Source: Acidobacteriota bacterium (GTDB taxonomy: Bacteria; Acidobacteriota; Terriglobia; Bryobacterales; UBA6623). From it: a stretch of DNA of 64,000 nucleotides. The notes beneath the pieces are model-generated. The model saw only the letters and a list, made by a program, of their open reading frames with translations. It did no database searches and was not told the origin of the DNA. Both the position numbers and the translations under genes were made by a program. Shown here piece after piece: positions 11,532 through 19,396 of this stretch; position 1 is the stretch's first letter, and each line of letters begins with the position of its first letter. The stretch is from assembly GCA_016125275.1 (NCBI GenBank), contig WGMB01000008.1:1-64000 (forward strand). The letters run 5' to 3'.

Positions 11532-12450
11532 GCTCAGCGCCACCGCCCTCGGCGCCGCCGCCGAGCGCTTTCTGGCGTCTCTGCGCCGCGCCCACGCCTC
11601 GGCCCACACCATCAAGGCCTACGAGGCGGACCTGCGGCAGTTCGCGGTCTATCTGGCGCCGCCCGGCGCCGCGCCGCCGGAGCCGGCCGCGATCGACAAC
11701 CTGACGCTGCGGGAGTTTCTGGGCGACCGGATGGCCGACGGGGCTTCGCGCCGCACCGTCAGCCGCAAGCTCTCCACCCTGCGGGTGTTCTTCGACTTTC
11801 TGGTGCGCGAAGGCTCGGCCCCCAAGAACCCGGCGCGGCTGCTCGACAGCCCCAAGCTGCCCAAGACGCTGCCGGCCGCGCCGACCGCCGAGGAAGCCAA
11901 CCGCATGATCGACGCCGTGCGCCCCGGCGAGGACGGCGAAGACGGCGCCTCCTTGCGGCGCGACCGGCTGGTGCTCGAGCTGCTCTACGGCTGCGGGCTG
12001 CGGGTCTCCGAGCTGGTCGGGCTGGACCTGGACGACATCGACCGCGCCGAGCGCTGGCTGCGGGTGCGCGGCAAGCGCCGCAAGGAGCGCGACACGCCCT
12101 ACGGCGCCCGCGCCGCCGAGGCCTTGGAGCGCTACCTGGAGGTCCGCGACGCTCCGCCCGCCCAGCGAGCCCTGTTCGTGCACCGCTGGAACGGCGCGTG
12201 GAAGCGGCTCACCGTCCGCAGCGTCGGACGCATCGTCAAGCGCTACGGCGTCGCCTTCGCCGGCGACCCGGACCTGCACCCGCACTCGCTGCGCCACGCC
12301 TTTGCGACCCATCTGCTCGGCGCCGGGGCGGACCTGCGGGCGATCCAGGAGCTGCTGGGCCACGCCAACCTCTCCACCACGCAGAAGTACACCCAGGTGT
12401 CGCTCGAAAAGCTGATGGAGACCTACGACAAGGCGCACCCGAAGGCCTGA
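11512..12450 (+). CDS. xerC: tyrosine recombinase XerC/D type
   Basis: 312 aa. A SAM-like N-terminal core-binding domain (about 15-105) precedes the catalytic domain, with the full set R164 (GLRVSEL), K188, H258-x2-R261 (HSLRH), H284 (LGHANLSTT) and the nucleophile Y293. It resolves chromosome dimers at dif. The ATG at 11512 overlaps the end of trmFO, implying translational coupling. This context and the absence of phage or IS genes nearby argue for the housekeeping enzyme rather than a mobile integrase. XerC cannot be told from XerD by sequence reading alone. Confidence 0.93.
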
Positions 12451-12506
12451 AAAGCAAGGCGACCGCCGGCCCGGTTATCATGGTTTTCTCTTAGCGGTCG
12501 CCTTCC

Positions 12507-14723
12507 TTGCAGTACCCTTCGCGCCAGTCCGGTTTGTCGGCGGGAATCCGTTGGGCCGTTGTTCTATCGGCCTGCCTGGCGGCGTTGCTGATCCGCTGGG
12601 AGATGGGCCGCTCGATCGTCTTCGCCGAGCCCGGTTTCGTCTACCTGCAAGGCAACGACGCCTGGGCGCACGCCCGCTCCATCGACTACCTGACGCACAA
12701 CTTTCCGCACCGGCTGCTGTTCGACCCCTTCTCGGCTTGGCCCGACGGGCAGCCGGCCGGCATGGCGCCGCTGTTCAACGTGCTGGTCGCTGTCACGGCG
12801 CTGGCGCTGGGCGGCGGGACGCCGTCGGAGCTGTTGACGCACACCGTGCTGGCCTGGGCGCCGGTGGTCCTGGCGGCGCTGCTGCCCATTCCGGTGTGGC
12901 TGCTGGGCCGCAGGATGTTCGGCTCCGAGACGGCGGGCTTGGCGGCGGCTTGGTTCATCGCCCTGATGCCCGGCCATTTCCACTTTGTCTCCAAGCTGGG
13001 CTTTGGGGACCACCACATCCTCGAGACGCTGCTGGCCTGCACGGGCATGTTGGCGCTGGTGGAGGCGACCCTGTCCGACGGCCGGACCCGGCGGCGCTGG
13101 ACGGCTTTCGCCGCCGTGGTCTGGTCGGCGTATCTGGCCGCCTGGGTGGCCGCCGCGCTGCTGATCGGCGTGCTGGTGGCCTGGGCCGGGCTGGAGCTAC
13201 TGACGGCGCACTTGCGGCGGACCGAGCCGACCGACGTGGTGGGAATGCTGCTGCCGATCCTGCTGCTCGGCTGGCTGTCGATCCAGTTCGAGGCCCCGCA
13301 CGTCTGGACGCTCATCACGCAGGTCGCGCTGCCGTTCGGGCTGGCGGCGCTGCTGCTGCTGGCGGGCCTGTTTCGCCTCTCCCAGCGACGCGGCTGGCCG
13401 CTGTGGGCCGCTCCCGCGGGCGTGACGGCCGCGGTGGCCGCGATGGCGGCGGCCGGGGCCGTGGCGGCGCCCGCGCAGTTCGCCTTCATTCTCGACAAGG
13501 TCATGCTGGCCGCGCCCGACGCGCGCTACCAGACCATCGCCGAGATGCGTCCGCTGGTCGTCTTCAACGGCCCCTGGTTCTGGGTTCCCCTATGGGAACA
13601 GTTTCGGATGACGTTCCCGCTGGCCGTGGTCGGCGCGGCCTTCGCGTTCGAGAGCCGGGCGGCGATCGCGCCGCCGGTGCGCCGGCTGCTGCTGTTGTGG
13701 ACGGTCGTCTTCTTCGCGCTGTCGCTGATGGAGAACCGCGCGACCTACTATCTGGCCGTCAACCTGTCGCTGCTGGCCGGCTTCGCGCTCTCGGAGATCG
13801 CCCAGCGCCTGTCTCCGCCGCGCTGGCAGACGGCGGCCATGGCCGCGCTGGCGCTGTTCGCCGTACTGCCCGACGCCGCCGGCATCGAGGCGCAGTATGG
13901 CCGCTACTACCCGGTCTTCACCGACTACCGCAAGGCCTACGAGTACCTGCGGACGCAGACCCCCGAGCCGCTCGGCGCGGACGGCTTCTACGCGCGCTTC
14001 GTCCGTCCGCCGGAGGGCCAACCCTACCCTTACCCGCCCTCGGCCTACGGGGTGATGAATTGGTGGGACATCGGCCACCACGTGACGGCGCTCGGCCGCC
14101 GCATTCCGGTCGCCAACCCCTACCAGTCCGGGGCCGAAACGGCGGCGACGTTCTTCCTCGAACGCGATCCCGCCATAGCCGTCGAACAACTTCGCCAACT
14201 GCGAGCCCGCTACGTGATCGTCGGCCCCGACATGCTGATGAACCGGTTGGAGGACATGCACCCGGGCAGCGGAGGCATCGACACCATGCCGCAGTGGATC
14301 AATCGCCGCCGCAGCGACATGTACCGCATGGCGATTCGCGAGGAGCCCACCGTCGTCCGCCAGATGCTGGTCTTCTTCCCGGCCTACTTCGAGACGATGG
14401 CCGCCCGGCTGGCGCTCTACGCCGGCGAGGCGACTGAGGCGGAGTCGATCACGCTGGTGCGGCTCGAGCTCGACCAGGACGAATGGTGGGTGGAAGACGC
14501 CAAGAGCTTCGACACCGTTGACGAGCGCGCCGCCTTTCTGGCCGAGCACCCCGACGAAGGCTGGCAGGTGGCCAGCGTCAACCCGTATCACACCTGCGTG
14601 CCGCTCGAGGCCGCGCCCGGCCTGCGCCTGGCTTACAAGTCACAGTTCCGCACGTTGCCGGCGGTGAAGGTGTTCGAGGTGGACGACCACCCCGCGCCTA
14701 GTCTGCTAAGCGCCGCACCTTGA
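12507..14723 (+). CDS. STT3/AglB/PglB-like oligosaccharyltransferase
   Basis: 738 aa integral membrane protein. The N-terminal half has many transmembrane helices; the C-terminal part (from about 470) is a soluble extracytoplasmic domain. Three family motifs are present: D51 in GNDAWAHAR (first catalytic acidic site), D168-H-H-x2-E173 in GFGDHHILE, and W519-W520-D521 in NWWDIGHHV, the sequon-recognising WWDxG motif. The STT3 family transfers lipid-linked oligosaccharides to Asn in N-x-S/T sequons. The start is TTG at 12507; the ATG just upstream at 12480 closes after three sense codons. The last 26 nt overlap the convergent DUF1080 gene. No glycan-assembly genes adjoin it. Confidence 0.85.
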   Translation: MQYPSRQSGLSAGIRWAVVLSACLAALLIRWEMGRSIVFAEPGFVYLQGNDAWAHARSIDYLTHNFPHRLLFDPFSAWPDGQPAGMAPLFNVLVAVTALALGGGTPSELLTHTVLAWAPVVLAALLPIPVWLLGRRMFGSETAGLAAAWFIALMPGHFHFVSKLGFGDHHILETLLACTGMLALVEATLSDGRTRRRWTAFAAVVWSAYLAAWVAAALLIGVLVAWAGLELLTAHLRRTEPTDVVGMLLPILLLGWLSIQFEAPHVWTLITQVALPFGLAALLLLAGLFRLSQRRGWPLWAAPAGVTAAVAAMAAAGAVAAPAQFAFILDKVMLAAPDARYQTIAEMRPLVVFNGPWFWVPLWEQFRMTFPLAVVGAAFAFESRAAIAPPVRRLLLLWTVVFFALSLMENRATYYLAVNLSLLAGFALSEIAQRLSPPRWQTAAMAALALFAVLPDAAGIEAQYGRYYPVFTDYRKAYEYLRTQTPEPLGADGFYARFVRPPEGQPYPYPPSAYGVMNWWDIGHHVTALGRRIPVANPYQSGAETAATFFLERDPAIAVEQLRQLRARYVIVGPDMLMNRLEDMHPGSGGIDTMPQWINRRRSDMYRMAIREEPTVVRQMLVFFPAYFETMAARLALYAGEATEAESITLVRLELDQDEWWVEDAKSFDTVDERAAFLAEHPDEGWQVASVNPYHTCVPLEAAPGLRLAYKSQFRTLPAVKVFEVDDHPAPSLLSAAP

Positions 14724-15447
14724 TGGCCCGAAACCAGGCCGGCTTGCCGTGGTGCTGCAGCACGATGGGGCCGGAGCCGGGGCGTCCGTAGCCGGACATC
14801 TTGCGGAACTTCGTCTTCTCCACCTGCGCCAGCAGTTCCTTGGAGCCCAACTGGACCGTGAGGATCTTCTCGCCGTTGAGCCAGTGCTCGGCGGTGTCGC
14901 CGCGCACCACGATGCGGGCGCTGTTCCACTCGCCCGGCGGATGCGCGTTCTTGTGGGGCGGCGCGGCCAGCAGGTAGACGGCGCCGGTGGCGGAGAGCTC
15001 CCAGTCGGGCTTGGAGTGATCCAGGATGGCGTCGTCCATCATCTGGTACTCCAGCCCCACGGCCTGCAGGCGGATGCGCTGCTTGCGCTCGGCCGAGAGG
15101 TCGGGCCGGAAGCTGGCCGAAACCCACTCCGGCTGCACGATATACTTCACGCCGCTGTTGCCGCCCTCAGCGATCTTCCAGTCGAAGGCCAGCTCGAAGT
15201 TCTGGAACTCGTCGATCGTGCGCAGGTCGCCGCCGGAACCGTCCTCGGTCGTGCGCAGCGTGCCGTCCTCGACCACCCAGGTGCGCGAGGGAAACGGCGT
15301 GCGGTCCATGCCCATCCAGGCGCTGGTGTCGGAGCCGTCGAACAGCCACATCCAGCCGGCGGCCTTCTCCTCGGGCGTCAGCTTGGGCGGCGCGGCGACA
15401 GCCGTCGAGGCGACGGCCAGCAGGGTGCAAACAATCAGGGTTCTCAT
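14698..15447 (-). CDS. DUF1080 (3-keto-disaccharide hydrolase-type) secreted protein
   Basis: 249 aa. Signal peptide at 1-18 (MRTLIVCTLLAVASTAVA), then one concanavalin-like DUF1080 beta-sandwich with the hallmark GWMWLFDGSDTSAWMG start, the FELAFDWKI...GGNSGVKY core and the GEWNSARIVVRG strand. Members cleave 3-keto-glycosides made by partner oxidoreductases. It lies 6 bp downstream of the Gfo/Idh gene on the same strand, the usual pairing, so the two likely form an operon for extracytoplasmic glycoside breakdown. The substrate sugar is unknown. Confidence 0.9.
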   Translation of the reverse strand: MRTLIVCTLLAVASTAVAAPPKLTPEEKAAGWMWLFDGSDTSAWMGMDRTPFPSRTWVVEDGTLRTTEDGSGGDLRTIDEFQNFELAFDWKIAEGGNSGVKYIVQPEWVSASFRPDLSAERKQRIRLQAVGLEYQMMDDAILDHSKPDWELSATGAVYLLAAPPHKNAHPPGEWNSARIVVRGDTAEHWLNGEKILTVQLGSKELLAQVEKTKFRKMSGYGRPGSGPIVLQHHGKPAWFRAIKVRRLAD

Positions 15448-15453
15448 CGCGGC

Positions 15454-16815
15454 TCAGACCTTCTCGGGAACGACGAACGGGGCTCGATAGGTGCGACTCA
15501 GCAGGGCGGTCGCCTCCTCGTCGCGAAGAATCTCCTCGGACGAGGGGTCGAAGTCGATCTGCCGCCGCACGCGGTAGCTGATGTTGGCCAGGTGGGCCAT
15601 CAGCGAGGACTTGTGGCCTTCTTCCACGTCGGCGTTCAGGTCCGTCGCTTTGCGGCTGCGCACGGCCGCCAAAAAGTTGTCGAAGTGCGGCTGGTCCTTG
15701 ATCTTGTCGGACGGGTCCTCGGCGAACGGTCCCTTCTTCTTCGACTTGCCCAGGTAGGTGTAGTAGGCGCCGTAGTGCGGCAGCACCATATAACCCTCGG
15801 AGCCGTAGAAGATGAGCCCGGTGCAGACGCCGTGGGTCGGCCACTCCTCGCCGATGCCGGCCTCTGTGTTCGAGATCCAGGGGCGGATGTCGAAGTTGAG
15901 CGTCAGGTTGCGGCCTTCGTATTCATACAGGGCCGTCTGGACGTTGGGCGTCTCCTGGTCGTCTTGGTGGATGAGCTTGCCGCCCATCGACTGCACCCGG
16001 GTCGGCAGATCCAGATCGAGCGCCCAACGCATGATGTCGAGCTGATGCACGCCCTGGTTGCCCAACTCGCCGTTGCCGTAGTCCCACTGCCAGTGCCACT
16101 TGTTGTGCAGCCGCAGGTTCGAGAACGGGCGGTCGGGCGCGGGCCCCTTCCACAGGTCGTAGTGCACGCCTTCCGGCACCGGACCGACCTGGTGACGGCC
16201 GATGGAAGGGCGCCACTTGAAGGCCAAGCCGCGGGCCATGTAGACCTCGCCGATCACGCCTTCCTTGAGCTTCTCGACGCCCTCGATGATCTCCGGCGAG
16301 GAGCGGTTCTGGGTGCCGTGCTGCACGATGCGGTCGTACTTGCGGGCGGCGGCGACGGCCTGCCGGCCCTCGAAGGCGTTGTGCGAGAGAGGCTTCTCGA
16401 CGTAGACGTCCTTGCCGGCCTGGCAAGCCCAGATGGAGCCGAGCGAGTGCCAGTAGTTCGGCGTGGCGAAGAAGACGACGTCGATCGAGCGGTCGTCGAA
16501 GATCCGGCGCATGTCGACGGCGGTCTTGGGCACGCGCCGGCCCGACATCTTCTCGTAGTCGCTCATTCGCTCGACGAGCACGTTCTCGTCGACGTCGCAG
16601 AAGGCGGCGATCTCCACGTTTTCGCGCTGCTCGAGCGAGTGCACGGCCTTGATGTGCGAGCGACCGCGTCCGCGCAGGCCGATGATGGCGGCGCGCACCC
16701 TGTCGTTGGGGCTCTTGGGGCTGGCGGCGAGGGCGGGCGCGCCCAGCACGGCCGCGCCCGCCGCGACCGTGGCGGCCTCCCGGACGAAGCGGCGACGATT
16801 ACTCGATGGCTCCAT
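15454..16815 (-). CDS. Tat-exported Gfo/Idh/MocA-family oxidoreductase
   Basis: 453 aa. The N-terminus SSNRRRFVREAATVAAGAAV is a twin-arginine signal, so the protein is folded with its NAD(P) cofactor before export. The Rossmann fold begins at about 40 (RAAIIGLRGRGRSHIKAV). The EKPL motif (DVYVEKPLSHN, about 135) and the C-terminal Gfo/Idh beta-sheet domain follow. With the adjacent DUF1080 gene it fits the first step of the 3-keto-glycoside route (oxidation at C3-OH). It is divergent from the PhoD gene. Confidence 0.92.
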   Translation of the reverse strand: MEPSSNRRRFVREAATVAAGAAVLGAPALAASPKSPNDRVRAAIIGLRGRGRSHIKAVHSLEQRENVEIAAFCDVDENVLVERMSDYEKMSGRRVPKTAVDMRRIFDDRSIDVVFFATPNYWHSLGSIWACQAGKDVYVEKPLSHNAFEGRQAVAAARKYDRIVQHGTQNRSSPEIIEGVEKLKEGVIGEVYMARGLAFKWRPSIGRHQVGPVPEGVHYDLWKGPAPDRPFSNLRLHNKWHWQWDYGNGELGNQGVHQLDIMRWALDLDLPTRVQSMGGKLIHQDDQETPNVQTALYEYEGRNLTLNFDIRPWISNTEAGIGEEWPTHGVCTGLIFYGSEGYMVLPHYGAYYTYLGKSKKKGPFAEDPSDKIKDQPHFDNFLAAVRSRKATDLNADVEEGHKSSLMAHLANISYRVRRQIDFDPSSEEILRDEEATALLSRTYRAPFVVPEKV

Positions 16816-16880
16816 GGCTGGCGCTGATTCTAACGCATTTGCCGTCAGAAGCGGTCCCGGCGGCGTGTTACGCTCGCTGT

Positions 16881-18815
16881 TTGAGCGCCCGCCCGAGTCC
16901 CCCCCCGGAGCGCCGTCGCGCCGCTGTCTTCGCCGCCGCGTTTCTGGCCCTATCGCTGGCCGGCTGCGGCTCGGGCGAGAAGGCTTCGCCGGCCGACGAC
17001 GACGCGACCCTGCGCATCACTCACGGTCCGATCTTGGGCCGACTGGGCAACGACCACATCGGCGTCTGGGTGCGTACGTCCAAGCCCGGACCGTTTCGCG
17101 TCTTCTACGGCACGGCGCCGGATCAGATGCTCACGTCGTTTCCGGGCGAGACCCGGCAGGAGAACGACAACTCCGGTTGGGTGCAGATCGACAATCTGAC
17201 CTCCAACACGAAGTACTACTATCAGGTCTCCACCGGCCCGGCGCCTTCGCCCGACGACGTCGAGCACAGCGGCCACTTCCACACATTGCCGTCGGTTCCC
17301 GACGTGGTCGATGACGTCTACAACCCCGACGGCCTGTTCAACTTCGCTTTCGAGTTCGGCTGCGGCAACAACCAGATGACCGGCTCGGGCAGCCCCTTCC
17401 AGGCTGAGCTGCCGACCTACCGGACGATGCGCCGGGAGCTGATCCACGACGACCGGCGCAACAGCGTGGACTTCGCCATCCTCAACGGCGACTGGCTCTA
17501 CGAGGAGCAGCGCGACCTGACGGCCGAGCAATGGGCCGAACTGCACCGCAGCGAGGCCGGCCGCATTCCCCGCGTGCTCGAAGTGATGCCCTCGATCGCC
17601 GGCGTTTGGGCCAACTACAAGCTCTACCTCGAGCGGGGCAAGGCGATGGCGGAGTTCCACCGCTATGTCCCCTCGTACTTCACCTTTGACGACCACGAGA
17701 TTCTCAACGACGCCTACGGGGCCGGCGAGATCGGCCGGCGCGACCGCCGGGCCGTCTTCCGCGACATCGGCGTCGAAGCCTGGTACGACTACCTGGGCTG
17801 GTCCAACGAGGTCGAAAAGCCTCAGCCGATCGTTTTCGGCCGCGCGGAGGTCAAGGCCGGCGACGACATCCTCACCGACAATCGGGCGCGCTTCAGTGAG
17901 CTCAAGCTGTCGGACGCGGCGTCGCTGCACGTGCACTGGGGAACGCAGGACGCGGGCTTGCTGGACGGCGTCAGCGATACTGACGGCGGCGACCCGAACG
18001 CGGGCGTCTACGAGGTGGTGGAGATCGTCAACGACGACCAACTGCGCGTCCGGCCGCCGTTTCGGGCCGACGGCGAGCTCTCCTACTCGATCGGCCGCCG
18101 CTCCTACTGGCGCAAGCGGCTCGGCAACGCCGAGTTCCTGTTCCTGGATACTCGCACCTTCCGCGAGATGCACGACGTCCGCAACCGCTTGGCCGACAAA
18201 TCCATGCTCGGGCAGCGGCAGAAGGACTGGCTCATCTACGACATGAAGGCCAGCTTGGCCGACATGTTCTTCGTCGTCTCGTCAGTAAATCTGACGATCC
18301 CGCACGTGGGCGGAACGAACGATCCCGGCCGGCCGCCCGAAAACAAGGACGACGCCTGGACGGCGTTTCTAAAGGAGCGCAACGAGCTGATCGACTTCTG
18401 GAGCTCTCTCGGCAAGCCGGTCTTCGTGCTCACCGGCGACCTGCACAACAGCTTTGCTATTCAGATCAGCCCGAACGTGTGGGAGCTCGCTTCGGGGCCG
18501 CACAACTCCGGTAACCATCCGGCGACCAGCGAGGGCGGGCGTCCGCCCAACGGCCGCTACGATTCGTTCGGCCGCCCGGTCGACATCCGCTGGTCCACCT
18601 ACATCAGCCCGGAGACGCCCAACGAGCTACGCAACCGAGTGGTCTACACGGTGGTGCAGGTCAACAACGTGTTTCGCAACGACCGGCCGGGCGAGCGGCC
18701 CGTGTGGGTTCCCTATCCGCGTCCGCAGATCGTCTTCCAGTTCCACGACGGCGTGACCGGCGATCTGCTCTACGCCGAGAGCATCGTGACGGACCGGGCC
18801 CCGCAGCGGAAGTAG
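16881..18815 (+). CDS. PhoD-like metallophosphatase lipoprotein
   Basis: 644 aa from the TTG at 16881. This start gives a lipoprotein signal with lipobox LAGC (RRRAAVFAAAFLALSLAGC); the upstream in-frame ATG at 16806 would overlap the divergent Gfo/Idh gene and add 25 residues that look unlike a signal peptide. A PhoD_N/fibronectin-like domain (about 40-140) precedes the phosphatase core with metal-binding motifs ILNGDW, FTFDDHEILND and LTGDLHNS. PhoD enzymes are Ca/Fe-dependent phosphodi/monoesterases that release phosphate outside the cytoplasm. A TACGCT -10-like site ends 6 nt before the TTG. The substrate is unproven. Confidence 0.85.
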   Translation: MSARPSPPPERRRAAVFAAAFLALSLAGCGSGEKASPADDDATLRITHGPILGRLGNDHIGVWVRTSKPGPFRVFYGTAPDQMLTSFPGETRQENDNSGWVQIDNLTSNTKYYYQVSTGPAPSPDDVEHSGHFHTLPSVPDVVDDVYNPDGLFNFAFEFGCGNNQMTGSGSPFQAELPTYRTMRRELIHDDRRNSVDFAILNGDWLYEEQRDLTAEQWAELHRSEAGRIPRVLEVMPSIAGVWANYKLYLERGKAMAEFHRYVPSYFTFDDHEILNDAYGAGEIGRRDRRAVFRDIGVEAWYDYLGWSNEVEKPQPIVFGRAEVKAGDDILTDNRARFSELKLSDAASLHVHWGTQDAGLLDGVSDTDGGDPNAGVYEVVEIVNDDQLRVRPPFRADGELSYSIGRRSYWRKRLGNAEFLFLDTRTFREMHDVRNRLADKSMLGQRQKDWLIYDMKASLADMFFVVSSVNLTIPHVGGTNDPGRPPENKDDAWTAFLKERNELIDFWSSLGKPVFVLTGDLHNSFAIQISPNVWELASGPHNSGNHPATSEGGRPPNGRYDSFGRPVDIRWSTYISPETPNELRNRVVYTVVQVNNVFRNDRPGERPVWVPYPRPQIVFQFHDGVTGDLLYAESIVTDRAPQRK

Positions 18816-18819
18816 TTCC

Positions 18820-19320
18820 CTACCCCCGCAACAGCTTGGCCGTCGTGATGGCCTGGCCCAGGTGGCGCTGGGTGTGTTCGGCCAGGTGGACCAGCAGCCC
18901 CAGAACGCTCGACGGCAACTGTTTGCGGCCGATGAATCGAGGCTCGTAGAGGCTTTCGGCCGGTATCTTTCGAATCCGTTCCTCGGCGTCCGCCAGGGCC
19001 TCGTCCACCCCGCGCAGCAGCTCGGCGAGGGGGGCTCCCGGCGTCGCCTCCTGCTTGAGCGTGGCAATCTGTTCCGGGCTGACCTGTCCGCCCATCAGGT
19101 AGGTCGTCAGGCGGTCAACGCTGCCCGCGATGTGCCGCAACTGAAAGCCCAGCGGCGGTAGAGGGGCCAGGCTGCGCCAAACGTCCTCGTCGGAGAGGCC
19201 GGCGGTGTGGGCGGCGAGGTCTTCCCGCACTTGGAGAAAGCTGTGAAAAACCGGCTGGACCCACGGCGGCACGCCTTCGAGCGGGCCGCGCAGCCAGGGT
19301 TCGGGAGAGGGCGGATTCAT
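18820..19320 (-). CDS. DinB-fold (DinB_2/DUF664-like) protein
   Basis: 166 aa, a four-helix bundle by helix pattern. Histidines at the expected metal sites are seen in LRHIAGSVDR and in HLAEHTQRHLGQ. Members include thiol-dependent S-transferases and uncharacterised damage-inducible proteins; no specific reaction is assigned. It is convergent with the PhoD gene with only 4 bases between stops, and divergent from the secreted protein at 19397. Confidence 0.8.
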   Translation of the reverse strand: MNPPSPEPWLRGPLEGVPPWVQPVFHSFLQVREDLAAHTAGLSDEDVWRSLAPLPPLGFQLRHIAGSVDRLTTYLMGGQVSPEQIATLKQEATPGAPLAELLRGVDEALADAEERIRKIPAESLYEPRFIGRKQLPSSVLGLLVHLAEHTQRHLGQAITTAKLLRG

Positions 19321-19396
19321 CCGCTCCAGCGTACCCCAGCGAGGCCGCGGCGGAGGCGGAAGCGGCCGGATCGTCTGCTAGCCTGGGAAATTCGGC

